64,000 bases of DNA from Harmonia axyridis (lineage: Eukaryota; Arthropoda; Insecta; Coleoptera; Coccinellidae), in contig NC_059508.1 in NCBI RefSeq assembly GCF_914767665.1, positions 26,349,501-26,413,500 on the forward strand. The letters are read 5' to 3'. The first letter of the stretch is position 1; each line of letters opens with the position of its first letter. Both the position numbers and the translations under genes were made by a program. The notes beneath the pieces are model-generated. The model did no database searches. It was not told the origin of the DNA and was given only the letters and a program-made list of their open reading frames with translations. This document shows, one piece after another, positions 47,924 to 62,400 of this stretch.

Positions 47924-48589
47924 TCACTTCTTCTTCTTCAAAGGTGCTGCTTTTTTCGGAGTTGCCACAGACTTGACTGATTTGGGTTTTGGAGCTTTCG
48001 GTTTCTTAGTTGGCGATTTCGCAATCTTCTTAGCTTTAGAAGGGGACTTGGCGGCTTTGGGGCTCTTCTTCTCGGTTGTTGCAACTGCTTTCTTCGTTTT
48101 CGTTACAGCGGCTTGTTTTTTGGCAACAGTAGACTTCTTTTTCTTCTTGTCGGTCACCACAGCTGATGCCGAAGTGGATTTTTTAAGATCATCTTTGGAC
48201 TTGGAGGTGGCTTTTTTAATCACTTTCTTCTGGGATCCCGATGTCGAACCACCAGCTGCCAATTTGAACGAACCAGATGCGCCTTTTCCTTTTGTCTGAA
48301 CTAAAGATCCAGATTGCACAGCTGATTTGAGGTATTTCTTAATGAAAGGAGCCAATTTTTCCGAATCTACTTTATAGTTGGAAGCTATAAATTTCTTGAT
48401 GGCCTGCAATGACGATCCACTTCTTTCTTTCAAATCTTTGATGGCGTTATTAACCATCTCTGAAGTCGGAGGATGGTTGGGTTTGGCCTGTTTCGCGGTC
48501 GCAGTCTTTTTCTCGGATTTCTTCGCAGTTTTCGCACCGATTGGAACGGACGCACCGCTTTGTTGCACCTCTGTATCGGCAGAAGACAT
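47924..48589 (-). CDS. H1: Linker histone H1, copy 3
   Basis: The same 221-residue linker histone as the other two copies: H15 globular domain at about residues 39-112, then a Lys/Ala/Pro-rich tail with SPKA, SPSK and SPTK motifs. Start, stop, hairpin and upstream TATATA are all kept, so it looks functional. Unlike copies 1 and 2, it has no core histone genes beyond its 5' side within the window. The segment behind its promoter ends at an AT palindrome and satellite DNA, so it is an H1 separated from its cluster. Confidence 0.97.
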   Translation of the reverse strand: MSSADTEVQQSGASVPIGAKTAKKSEKKTATAKQAKPNHPPTSEMVNNAIKDLKERSGSSLQAIKKFIASNYKVDSEKLAPFIKKYLKSAVQSGSLVQTKGKGASGSFKLAAGGSTSGSQKKVIKKATSKSKDDLKKSTSASAVVTDKKKKKSTVAKKQAAVTKTKKAVATTEKKSPKAAKSPSKAKKIAKSPTKKPKAPKPKSVKSVATPKKAAPLKKKK

Positions 48590-50135
48590 TATCGTGATAA
48601 TTGATGAAATCGTTACACTGTATATATTTCAAAAACGTTAGATACACTTTCTGCAGGAAAAATACTGAAAATTAATGCATTAAAACTGAAGTCGACGGAA
48701 CTTTGGCTAGAAATGTATGAATATGAGGATTATTTCGAGCAAAATGCTCAATTGATCAATCCTTGAAATTTCCGAATGGAAAAATCAAAAATAGAAAATT
48801 TCTGAACCATCTCGTCTAGAAATATTCCCGGAAAATTTCCCATAATCGATAATACACGACATTCGAAAGAAGGAATGTGAATTCCGGTATAAAACGCTAT
48901 CGTTAACAAAGGTGGTCCTTCGAGCCGGAGTATTGGCCTCAGTTTTCTCCATGTAATTTGATTAATAGGAAATATAATCAATTGTATTTCAGGGAACGTA
49001 AATTGTTCGAATTTTCGTTAATTCAAAGCATACTTGATATAATCGATAACTTTCCTACAATTAGGGTTATTATAGTTCTGAAAGTGGCGAGTCGGTAGGG
49101 TGATCTAGTGTGGATGAATCTTCTAACTGTTCAATGAAGACAATTTTAAATCAACTCGTGAGAAATAACAGACAGGAAAGGATAATAATCGTATTTTGGA
49201 GCAGGCTGGAAATGTAGCTGATTGTTCATAAATTCATAGAAAAGCTTTTCCGCTAAATAATGCCGTAATACAAAAGCGCGTTCGGAAAAAGTAGTCAATC
49301 TAATATGAAAACTCGATTAATGTTAGACACGCACTAACGGATGAATTACCTGAAGAACGAATCATACAAATTAATAGTTTGAAAAAAAAAAAGGATAATA
49401 TAAAATCTCCATAAAAAAAAACAATTTGTAATCCCATACTGGAAGCAGGAATCAGCGAATGATATAAATGGGAACCAGCGATATCGTGCAAACAAAACTA
49501 TATTACCTCATTTAATTAAGATATCAAATAATTCAGTAAGTAAACTACTTTTAATAATTCAAGTGAAATAGTAAATTGTTAATTCTGCACTTCAAACATG
49601 TGAAACTTAAGTAACACGGGAGAGTATAAATCTCAAGTATAATATTGACAGTCCAATGGGCACTGGAAGAATGTCTAGGTAAAGTTGCTTCACACGCCAC
49701 TCATTATTATTATTATATTATAATAATATTGTATTATAATTATATTATAATGGATATGGAATGTCTTGATGATGAGTCTGATAACTCACTGGCAGATTGA
49801 ATGGTCATAGAATCGAAAGTATAAATTTCCATCAACTAGTCATTAAGCTGAACGATGAAGAGAGCCTGAAATGTTTATGATGATGAGTACATACTGGCAG
49901 ATTTAATTTTTATTGTTATTAACGGTCATAATAGTGCCGTAATGTAATTTTCCATAAATCTGTTATTGAAGAAAAGAAGAAAGAAAGAGGTGAGCAATGA
50001 AGAATATTTGCAGGTTTATGCAATGTTATTGTTGATCGGAGTAATGAAATATACAGCGAAAACAAGATCCCTATATGAAGAATAAGGAATATTGTTCAAA
50101 AAGCATTAATACAAAGATGTGCCACGTCCCCGACC
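48590..50135. other. H1 upstream spacer, no gene seen (copy 3)
   Basis: Counterpart of 4255-5790. No coding signature. Confidence 0.55.
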
Positions 50136-50342
50136 CTTGTTAACAATATAGAACAGAAATGAACATCTGAACACTCATTAGTGGGTTTGGTAGAGTTATC
50201 CGGACGCCAAGGCATCAAGGATAACCCTCTTTTTGATCAATGGGGGTATACGACCTTCCGTAAGATATTCACGGTTCCCAAAATCACAGCCTTCTGCATC
50301 CATGTGATCGTGTTCTTAGGCAGATTCAGCTCCTTGAGATAA

Positions 50343-50346
<4 letters not shown>
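50136..50346 (-). pseudogene. LINE C-terminal tail fragment, copy 3
   Basis: The same relic as 5800-6010, cut at the (AT)n tract. Confidence 0.45.
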
Positions 50347-50420
<74 letters not shown>

Positions 50421-50456
50421 TTATCTCAAGGAGCTGAATCTGCCTAAGAATACGAT
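50313..50456. repeat. AT-rich palindrome at the end of segment A copy 3
   Basis: 34-bp perfect arms (50313-50346 and 50417-50450), about 40 bp if one mismatch is allowed, around 70 bases of (AT)n. The whole 144-base stretch can form one hairpin. The right arm runs directly into the satellite at ACGATGCAATACGATGAG, sharing ACGAT. Confidence 0.95.
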
Positions 50457-53400
50457 GCAATACGATGAGAAGTGTTAGAATGAGAAACATTGAAGGAAAT
50501 AACAAACAAATCAAATCAACAACAGAAGTCAGTCGTGCATTTGTGATTACAGCAGCAATTGACCTTATCACGTGGGAGATTATAGCTACCTGCGTGACAT
50601 CCGAGTCCAAGAAAATCAACAATGTGGAATGACTTACTCGGATAATTGATCATTATACAGAAAGAATGAAGTAAGAACAGTCCCTTATACCAATGTGGTT
50701 TCCATAGACACGTGTGTCAAGCTTTCGTCCCTGTGCAATACGATGAAAAGTGTTAGAATGAGAAACATTGAAGAAAATAACAAACGAATGAAATCAACAA
50801 CAGAAGTCAGTCGTGCATTTGAGGTTACAGCAGCAATTGACCTTACCACGTGGGAGATTATAGCTACCTGCGTGACATCCGAGTCCAAGAAAATCAATAA
50901 TGTGGAATGGCTTACTTGGATAATTGATCATCATACAGAAAGAAGGGAATAAGAACAGTCCCTTATACCAATGTGGTTTCCTTAGACACGTGTGTCAAGC
51001 TTTCGTCCCTGTGCAATACGATGAGAAGTGTTAGAATGAGAAACATTGAAGGAAATAACAAACAAATCAAATCAACAACAAAAGTCAGTCGTGCATTTGT
51101 GATTACAGCAGCAATTGACCTTACCACGTGGGAGATTATAGATACCTGCGTGACATCCGAGTCCAAGAAAATCAACAATGTGGAATGACTTACTTGGATA
51201 ATTGATCATTATACAGAAAGAATGGAGTAAGAACAGTCCCTTATACCAAAGTGGTTTCCTTAGACACGTGTGTCAAGCTTTCGTCCCTGTGCAATACGAT
51301 GAGAAGTGTTAGAATGAGGAACATTGAAGGAAATAACAAACAAATGAAATCAACAACAGAAGTCAGCCGTCCAATTGTGGTTACAGCAGCAATTGACCTC
51401 ACCACGTGGGAGATTATAGCTACCCGCGTGTCATCCGAGTCCAAGAAAATCAACAATGTGGAATGGCTTACTTGGATAATTGTTCATTAAACAAAAAGAA
51501 AGGGAATAAGACCATTCCCTTATACCAAAGTGGTTTCCTTAGACACGTGTGTCAAGCTTTCGTCCCTGTACAATACGATGAAAAGTGTTAGAATGAGAAA
51601 CATAGAATGAAATAACAAACAAATGAAATCAACAACCGAAGTCAGTCGTGCATTTGTGGTTACAGCAGCAATTGACCTTACCACGTGGGAGATTATAGCT
51701 ACCTGCGTGACATCCGAGTCCAAGAAAATCAACAATGTGGAACGGCTTACTTGGATAATTGTTCATTAAACAAAAAGAAAGGGAATAAGAACATTCCCTT
51801 ATACCAAAGTGGTTTCCTTAGACACGCGTGTCAATCTTTCGTCCCTGTGCAATACGATGAAAAGTGTTAGAATGAGAAACATTGAAGAAAATAACAAACG
51901 AATGAAATCAACAACAGAAGTCAGTCGTGCATTTGTGGTTACAGCAGCAATTGACCTTACCACGTGGGAGATTACAGCTACCTGCGTGACATCCGAGCCC
52001 AAGAAAATGAACAATGTGGAACGGCTTACTTGGATAATTGTTCATTAAACAAAAAGAAGGGAATAAGAACAGTCCCTTATACCAAAGTGGTTTCCTTAGA
52101 CACGTGTGTCAAGCTTTCGTCCCTGTGCAATACGATGAGAAATGTTAGAATGAGAAACATTAAAGGAAATAACAAACAAATGAAATCAACAACAGAAGTC
52201 AGTCGTGCATTTGTGGTTGCAGCAGCAATTGACCTTACCACGTAAAAGATAATAGCTACCTGCGTGTCATCCGAGTCCAAGAAAATCAACAATGTGGAAT
52301 GGCTTACTTGGATAATTGATCATTATACAGAAAGAATGAAGTAAGAACAGTCCCTTATACCAATGTGGTTTCCATAGACACGTGTGTCAAGCTTTCGTCC
52401 CTGTGCATTACGATGAAAAGTGTTAGAATGAGAAACATTGAAGATATTAACAAACGAATGAAATCAACAACAGAAGTCAGTCGTGCATTTGTGGTTACAG
52501 CAGCAATTGACCTTACCACGTGGGAGATTATAGCTACCTGCGTGACATCCGAGTCCAAGAAAATCAACAATGTGTAACGGCTTACTTGGATAATTGTTCA
52601 TTAAACAAAAAGAATTGAATAAGAACAGTCCCTTATACCAAAGTGGTATCCTTAGACACGTGTGTCAAGCTTTCGTCCCTGTGCAATACGATGAAAAGTG
52701 TTAGAATGAGAAACATTGCAGGAAATAACAAACAAATGAAATCAACAACAGAAGTTAGTCGAGCATTTGTGGTTACAGCAGCAATTGACCTTACCACGTT
52801 ACAGATTATAGCTACCTGCGTGTCATCCGAGTCCAAAAAAATCAACAATGTGGAATGGCTTACTTGGATAAGTGATCATCATACAGAAAGAAGGGAATAA
52901 GAACAGTCCCTTATACCAATGTGGTTTCCATAGACACGTGTGTCAAGCTTTCGTCCCTGTGCAATACGATGAGAAGTGTTAGAATGAGAAACATTGAAGG
53001 AAATAACAAACAAATGAAATCAACAACAGAAGTCAGCCGTCCAATTGTGGTTACAGCAGCAATTGACCTTACCACGTGGGAGATTATAGCTACCCGCGTG
53101 TCATCCGAGTCCAAGAAAATCAACAATGTGGAATGGCTTACTTGGATAATTGTTCATTAAACAAAAAGAAGGGAATAAGAACAGTCCCTTATACCAAAGT
53201 GGTTTCCTTAGACACCTGTGTCAAGCTTTCGTTCCTGTGCAATACGATGAAAAGTGTTAGAATGAGAAACATAGAAGGAAATAACAAACAAATGAAATCA
53301 ACAACAGAAGTCAGTCGTGCATTTGTGGTTACAGCAGCAATTGACCTTACCACGTGGGAGATTATAGCTAGCTGCGTGACATCCTAGTCCAAGAAAATCA

Positions 53401-56400
53401 AAAATGTGGAATGGCTTACTTGGATAATTGTTCATCAAAAAGAAAAAAGGGAATAAGAACAGTACCTCATACCAATGTGGCTTCCTTAGACACGAAAGTC
53501 AAGCTTTCGTCCCTGTGTAATACGATGAAAAGAGTTAGAATGAGAAACATTGAAGGAAATAACAAACAAATGAAATCAACAACAGAAGTCAGTCGTGCAT
53601 TTGTGGTTACAGCAGCAATTGACCTCACCACGTGTGAGATTATAGCTACCTGCGTGACATTCGAGTCCAAGAAAATCAACAATGTGGAATGGCTTACTTG
53701 GATAATTGTTCATCAAAAAGAAAAAAGGGAATGAGAACAAACCCTTGTGGTTTCCGTAGACACGTGTGTCAAGCTTTCGTCCCTGTGCAATACGATGAAA
53801 AGTGTTAAAATGAGAAACATAGAAGGAAATAACAAACAAATGAAATTAACAACAGAAGTCAGTCGTGTATTTGAGGTTACAGCAGCAATTGACCTTACCA
53901 CGTGGGAGATTATAGCTAGCTGCGTGACATCCTAGTCCAAGAAAATCAAAAATGTGGAATGGCTTACTTGGATAATTGTTCATCAAAAAGAAAAAAGGGA
54001 ATAAGAACAGTACCTCATACCAATGTGGCTTCCTTAGACACGAAAGTCAAGCTTTCGTCCCTGTGTAATACGATGAAAAGAGTTAGAATGAGAAACATTG
54101 AAGGAAATAACAAACAAATGAAATCAACAACAGAAGTCAGTCGTGCATTTGTGGTTACAGCAGCAATTGACCTCACCACGTGTGAGATTATAGCTACCTG
54201 CGTGACATTCGAGTCCAAGAAAATCAACAATGTGGAATGGCTTACTTGGATAATTGATCATTATACAGAAAGAATAGAATAAGAACAGTCCCTTATACCG
54301 ATGTGGTTTCCATAGACACGTGTGTCAAGCTTTCGTCCCTGTGCAATACGATGAAAAGTGTTAGAATGAGAAACATTGAAGGAAATAACAAACAAATGAA
54401 ATCAACAACAGAAGTCAGTCGTGCATTTGTGGTTACAGCAGCAATTGACCTCACCACGTGTGAGATTATAGCTACCTGCGTGACATTCGAGTCCAAGAAA
54501 ATCAACAATGTGGAATGGCTTACTTGGATAATTGATCATTATACAGAAAGAATAGAATAAGAACAGTCCCTTATACCGATGTGGTTTCCATAGACACGTG
54601 TGTCAAGCTTTCGTCCCTGTGCAATACGATGAATAGTGTTAGAATGAGAAACATTGAAGAAAATAACAAACAAATGAAATCAACAACAGAAGTCAGTCGT
54701 GCATTTGTGGTTACAGCAGCAATTGACCTTACCACGTGGGAGATTATAGCTACCTGCGTGACATCCGAGTCCAAGAAAATCAACAACGTGGAACGGCTTA
54801 CTTGGATAATTGTTCTTCAAACAAAAAGAACGGAATAAGAACAGTCCCTTATACCAAAGTGGTTTCCTTAGACACGAGTGTCAAGCTTTCGTCCCTGTGC
54901 AATACGATGAAAAGTGTTAGAATGAGAAACATTGAAGGAAATAACAAACAAATGAAATCAACAACAGAAGTCAGTTGTGCATTTATGGTTACAGCAGCAA
55001 TTGACCTTACCACGTTAAAGATTATAGCTACCTGCGTGTCATCCGAGTCCAAGAAAATCAACAATGTGGAATGGCTTACTTGGATAATTGATCATCATAC
55101 AGAAAGAAAGGGAATAAGAACAGTGTCTTATACCAATGTGGTTTCCATAGACACGTGTGTCAATCTTTCGTCCCTGTGCAATACGATGAGAAGTGTTAGA
55201 ATGAGAAACATTGAAGGAAATAACAAACAAATGAAATCAACAACAGAAGTCAGCCGTCCAATTGTGGTTACAGCAGCAATTGACCTTACCACGTGGGAGA
55301 TTAAAGCTACCCGCGTGTCATCCGAGTCCAAGAAAATCAACAATGTGGAATGGCTTACTTGGATAATTGTTCATTAAACAAAAAGAAGGGAATAAGAATA
55401 GTCCCTTATACCAAAGTGGTTTCCTTAGACACGTGTGTCATGCTTTCGTCCCTGTGCAATACGATGAAAAGTGTTAGAATGAGAAACATTGAAGAAAATA
55501 ACAAACGAATGAAATCAACAACAGAAGTCAGTCGTGCATTTGTGGTTACAGCAGCAATTGACCTTACCACGTGGGAGATTATAGCTACCTACGTGACATC
55601 CGAGTCCAAGAAAATCGACAATGTGGAATGGTTTACTTGGGTAATTGTTGATTGAACAAAAAGAAGGAAATAAGAACAGTCCCTCATACCAAAGTGGTTT
55701 CCTTAGACACGTGTGTCAAGCTTTCGTCCCTGTGCAATACGATGAAAAGTGTTAGAATGAGAAACATTGAAGGAAATAACAAACAAATGAAATCAACAAC
55801 TGAAGTCAGTCGTGCATTTGTGGTTTCAGCAGCAATTGACCTTACCAAGTGGGAGATTATAGCTACCTGCGTGACATCCGAGTCCAAGAAAATCAACAAT
55901 CTGGAATGGCTTACTTGGATAATTGATCATTATACAGAAAGAATGAAGTAAGAACAGTCCCTTATACCAATGTGGTTTCCATAGACACGTGTGTCAAGCT
56001 TTCGTCCCTGTGCAATACGATGAAAAGTGTTAGAATTAGAAACATTGAAGAAAATAACAAACGAATGAAATCAACAACAGAAGTCAGTCGTGCATTTGTG
56101 GTTACAGCAGCAATTGACCTTACCACGTAAAAGATTATAGCTACCTGCGTGTCATCCGAGTCCAAGAAAATCAACAATGTGGAATGGCTTACTTGGATAA
56201 TTGATCATTATACAGAAAGAAGGGAATAAGAACAGTACCTTATACCAAAGTGGTTTCCTTAGACACCTGTGTCAAGCTTTCGTTCCTGTGCAATACGATG
56301 AAAAGTGTTAGAATGAGAAACATAGAAGGAAATAACAAACAAATGAAATCAACAACAGAAGTCAGTCGTGCATTTGTGGTTACAGCAGCAATTGACCTTA

Positions 56401-59400
56401 CCACGTGGGAGATTATAGCTACCTGCGTGACATCCGAGTCCAAGAAAATCAACAATGTGGAATGGCTTACTTGGATAATTGTTCATTAAACAAAACGAAG
56501 GGAATAAGAACAGTCCCTTATACCAAAGTGGTTTCCTTAGACACGCGTGTCAAGCTTTCGTCCCTGTGCAATACGATGAAAAGTGTTAGAATGAGAAACA
56601 TAGAAGGAAATAACAAACAAATGAAATCAACAACAGAAGTCAGTCGTGCATTTGTGGTTACAGCAGCAATTGACCTTACCACGTGGGAGATTATAGCTAC
56701 CTGCGTGACATTCGAGTCCAAGAAAATCAACAATGTGGAATGGCTTACTTGGATAATTGTTGATTGAACAAAAAGAAGGGAATAAAAACAGTCCCTCATA
56801 CCAAAGTGTTTTCCTTAGACACGTGTGTCAAGCTTTCGTCCCTGTGCAATACGATGAGAAGTGTTAGAATGAGAAACATTGAAGGAAATAACAAACAAAT
56901 GAAATCAACATTAGAAGTCAGTCGTGCATTTGTGGTTACAGCAGCAATTGACCTTACCACGTGGGAGATTATAGCTACCTGCGTGACATCCGAGTCCAAG
57001 AAAATAAACAATGTGGAATAGCCTTCTTGGATAATTGTTGATTGATCAAAAAAAAAAATAAGAACAGTCCCTTATACCAAAGTGGTTTCCTTAGACACGT
57101 GTGTCAAGCTTTCGTCCCTGTGCAATACGATGAGAAGTGTTAGAATGAGAAACATTGAAGGAAATAACAAACAAATGAAATCAACATTAGAAGTCAGTCG
57201 TGCATTTGTGGTTACAGCAGCAATTGACCTTACCACGTGGGAGATTATAGCTACCTGCGTGACATCCGAGTCCAAGAAAATCAACAATGTGGAATGGCCT
57301 ACTTGGATAATTGTTGATTAAACAAAAAAAAAAATAAGAACAGTCCCTTATACCAAAGTGGTTTCCTTAGACACGTGTGTCAAGCTTTCGTCCCTGTGCA
57401 ATACGAATGAGAAACATTGAAGGAAATAACAAACAAATGAAATCAACAACAGAAGTCAGTCGTGCATTTGTGGTTACAGCAGCAATTGATCTTACCACGT
57501 GGGAGATTATAGCTACCTGCGTGACATCCGAGTCCAAGAAAATCAACAATGTGGAATAGCCTACTTGGATAATTGTTGATTGAACAAAAAAAAAAATAAG
57601 AACAGTCCCTCATACCAAAGTGGTTTCCTTAGACAGGTGTGTCAAGCTTTCGTCCCTGTGCAATACGATGAGAAGTGTTAGAACGAGAAACATTGAAGGA
57701 AATAACAAACAAATGAAATCAACATTAGAAGTCAGTCGTGCATTTGTGGTTACAGCAGCAATTGACCTTACCACGTGGGAGATTATAGCTACCTACGTGA
57801 CATCCGAGTCCAAGAAAATCGACAATGTGGAATGGTTTACTTGGATAATTGTTGATTGAACAAAAAGAAGGAAATAAGAACAGTCCCTCATACCAAAGTG
57901 GTTTTCTTAGACACGTGTGTCAAGTATTCGTCCCTGTGCAATACGATGAAAAGTGTTAGAATGAGAAACATTGAAGGAAATAACAAACAAATGAAATCAA
58001 CAACAGAAGTCAGTCGTGCATTTGTGGTTTCAGCAGCAATTGACCTTACCACGTGGGAGATTATAGCTACCTGCGTGACATCCGAGTCCAAGAAAATCAA
58101 CAATGTGGAATGGCTTACTTGGATAATTGATCATTATACAGAAAGAATGAAGTAAGAACAGTCCCTTATACCAATGTGGTTTCCATAGAGACGAGTGTCA
58201 AGCATTCGTCTCTGTGCAATACGATGAAAAGTGTAAGAATGAGAAACATAGAAGGAAAAAACAAACAAATGAAATCAACAACAGAAGTCAGTCGTGCATT
58301 TGTGGTTACAGCAGCAATTGACCTTACCACGTGGGAGATTTTAGCTACCTGCGTGACATCCGAGTCCAAGAAAATCAACAATGTGGAATGGCTTACTTGG
58401 ATAATTGTTCATTAAACAAAAAGAAGGGAATAAGACCAGTCCTTTATACCGAAGTGGTTTCCTTAGACACGCGTGTCAAGCTTTCGTCCCTGTGCAATAC
58501 GATCATAAGTGTTAGAATGAGAAACATTGAAGAAAATAACAAACGAATGAAATCAACAACAGAAGTCAGTCGTGCATTTGTGGTTACAGCAGCAATTGAC
58601 CTCACCACGTGGGAGATCATAGCTACCTGCGTGACATCCGAGTCCAAGAAAATCAACAATGTGGAATGGCTTACTTGGATAATTGTTCATTAAACAAAAA
58701 GAAGGGAATAAGAACAGTCCCTTATACCAAAGTGGTTTCCTTAGACACGCGTGTCAAGCTTTCGTCCCTGTGCAATACGATGAAAAGTGTTAGAATGAGA
58801 AACATTGAAGAAAATAACAAACGAATGAAATCAACAACAGAAGTCAGTCGTGCATTTGTGGTTACAGCAGCAATTGACCTTACCACGTAAAAGATTATAG
58901 CTACCTGCGTGTCATCCGAGTCCAAGAAAATCAACAATGTGGAATGGCTTACTTGGATAATTCATCATTATACCAAAAAAAGGGAATAAGAACAGTCCCT
59001 TATACCAATGTGGTTTCCATAGACACGTGTGTCAAGCTTTCGTCCCTGTGCATAACGATGAGAAGTGTTAGAATGAGAAACATTGAGGGAAATAACAAAC
59101 AAATCAAATCAACAACAGAAGTCAGTCGTGCATTTGTGATTACAGCAGCAATTGACCTTACCACGTGGGAGATTATAGCTACCTGCGTGACATCCGAGTC
59201 CAAGAAAATCAACAATGTGGAATGACTTACTTGGATAATTGATCATTATACAGAAAGAATGAAGTAAGAACAGTCCCTTATACCAATGTGGTTTCCATAG
59301 ACACGTGTGTCAAGCTTTCGTCCCTGTGCAATACGATGAAAAGTGTTAGAATGAGAAACATTGAAGAAAATAACAAACGAATGAAATCAACAACAGAAGT

Positions 59401-62400
59401 CAGTCGTGCATTTGTGGTTACAGCAGCAATTGACCTTACCACGTGGGAGATTATAGCTACCTGCGTGACATCCGAGTCCAAGAAAATCAATAATGTGGAA
59501 TGGCTTACTTGGATAATTGATCATCATACAGAAAGAAGGGAATAAGAACAGTCCCTTATACCAATGTGGTTTCCTTAGACACGTGTGTCAAGCTTTCGTC
59601 ACTGTGCAATACGATGAGAAGTGTTAGAATGAGAAACATTGAAGGAAATAACAAACAAATCAAATCAACAACAGAAGTCAGTCGTGCATTTGTGATTACA
59701 GCAGCAATTGACCTTACCACGTGGGAGATTATAGATACCTGCGTGACATCCGAGTCCAAGAAAATCAACAATGTGGAATGACTTACTTGGATAATTGATC
59801 ATTATACAGAAAGAATGATATAAGAACAGTCCCTTATACCAAAGTGGTTTCCTTAGACACGTGTGTCAAGCTTTCGTCCCTGTGCAATACGATGAGAAGT
59901 GTTAGAATGAGGAACATTGAAGGAAATAACAAACAAATGAAATCAACAACAGAAGTCAGCCGTCCAATTATGGTTACAGCAGCAATTGACCTTACCACGT
60001 GGGAGATTATAGCTACCTGCGTGACATCCGAGTCCAAGAAAATCAACAATGTGGAATTGCTTACTTGGATAATTGTTCATTAAACAAAAAGAAGGGAATA
60101 AGAACAGTCCCTTATACCAAAGTGGTTTCCTTAGACACGCGTGTCAAGCTTTCGTCCCTGTGCAATACGATGAAAAGTGTTAGAATGAGAAATATAGAAG
60201 GAAATAACAAACAAATGAAATCAACAACAGAAGTCAGTCGTGCATTTGTGGTTACAGCAGCAATTGACCTTACCACGTGGGAGATTATAGCTACCTGCGA
60301 GACATCCGAGTCCAAGAAAATCAACAATGTGGAATTGCTTACTTGGATAATTGTTCATTAAACAAAAAGAAGGGAATAAGAACAGTCCCTTATACCAAAG
60401 TGGTTTCCTTAGACACGCGTGTCAAGCTTTCGTCCCTGTGCAATACGATGAAAAGTGTTAGAATGAGAATCATTGAAGAAAATAACAAACGAATGAAATC
60501 AACAACAGAAGTCAGTCGTGCATTCGTGGTTACAGCAGCAATTGACCTTACCACGTGGGAGATTACAGCTACCTGCGTGACATCCGAGCCCAAGAAAATC
60601 AACAATGTGGAACGGCTTACTTGGATAATTGTTCATTAAACAAAAAGAAGGGAATAAGAACAGTCCCTTATACCAAAGTGGTTTCCTTAGACACGCGTGT
60701 CAAGCTTTCGTCCCTGTGCAATACGATGAAAAGTGTTAGAATGAGAAACATTGAAGAAAATAACAAACGAATGAAATCAACAACAGAAGTCAGTCGTGCA
60801 TTTGTGGTTACAGCAGCAATTGACCTTACCACGTGGGAGATTACAGCTACCTGCGTGACATCCGAGCCCAAGAAAATGAACAATGTGGAATGGCTTACTT
60901 GGATAATTCATCATTATACCAAAAAAAGGGAATAAGAACAGTCCCTTATACCAATGTGGTTTCCATAGACACGTGTGTCAAGCTTTCGTCCCTGTGCAAT
61001 ACGATGAGAAGTGTTAGAATGAGAAACATTGAAGGAAATAACAAACAAATCAAATCAACAACAGAAGTCAGTCGTGCATTTGTGATTACAGCAGCAATTG
61101 ACCTTATCACGTGGGAGATTATAGCTACCTGCGTGACATCCGAGTCCAAGAAAATCAAAAATGTGGAATGACTTACTCGGATAATTGATCATTATACAGA
61201 AAGAATGAAGTAAGAACAGTCCCTTATACCAATGTGGTTTCCATAGACACGTGTGTCAAGCTTTCGTCCATGTGCAATACGATGAAAAGTGTTAGAATGA
61301 GAAACATTGAAGAAAATAACAAACGAATGAAATCAACAACAGAAGTCAGTCGTGCATTTGTGGTTACAGCAGCAATTGACTTTACCACGTGGGAGATTAT
61401 AGCTACCTGCGTGACATCCGAGCCCAAGAAAATGAACAATGTGGAATGGCTTACTTGGATAATTCATCATTATACCAAAAAAAGGGAATAAGAACAGTCC
61501 CTTATACCAATGTGGTTTCCATAGACACGTGTGTCAAGCTTTCGTCCCTGTGCAATACGATGAGGAAGTGTTAGAATGAGAAACATTGAAGGAAATAACA
61601 AACAAATCAAATCAACAACAGAAGTCAGTCGTGCATTTGTGATTACAGCAGCAATTGACTTTACCACGTGGGAGATTACAGCTACCTGCGTGACATCCGA
61701 GCCCAAGAAAATCAACAATGTGGAACGGCTTACTTGGATAATTGTTCATTAAACAAAAAGAAGGGAATAAGAACAGACCCATATACCAAAGTGGTTTCCT
61801 TAGACACGCGTGTCAAGCTTTCGTCCCTGTGCAATACGATGAAAAGTGTTAGAATGAGAAACATTGAAGAAAATAACAAACGAATGAAATCAACAACAGA
61901 AGTCAGTCGTGCATTTGTGGTTACAGCAGCAATTGACCTTACCACGTGGGAGATTACAGCTACCTGCGTGACATCCGAGCCCAAGAAAATGAACAATGTG
62001 GAATGGCTTACTTGGATAATTCATCATTATACCAAAAAAAGGGAATAAGAACAGTCCCTTATACCAATGTGGTTTCCATAGACACGTGTGTCAAGCTTTC
62101 GTCCCTGTGCAATACGATGAGAAGTGTTAGAATGAGAAACATTGAAGGAAATAACAAACAAATCAAATCAACAACAGAAGTCAGTCGTGCATTTGTGATT
62201 ACAGCAGCAATTGACCTTATCACGTGGGAGATTATAGCTACCTGCGTGACATCCGAGTCCAAGAAAATCAAAAATGTGGAATGACTTACTCGGATAATTG
62301 ATCATTATACAGAAAGAATGAAGTAAGAACAGTCCCTTATACCAATGTGGTTTCCATAGACACGTGTGTCAAGCTTTCGTCCATGTGCAATACGATGAAA

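Larger units (their letters stand above)
44336..50346. repeat. Segment A, copy 3
   Basis: Direct copy of 1-6010 and inverted copy of 13234-19245. It ends at an (AT)n tract, after which satellite DNA replaces the histone core that follows copy 1. Confidence 0.95.
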
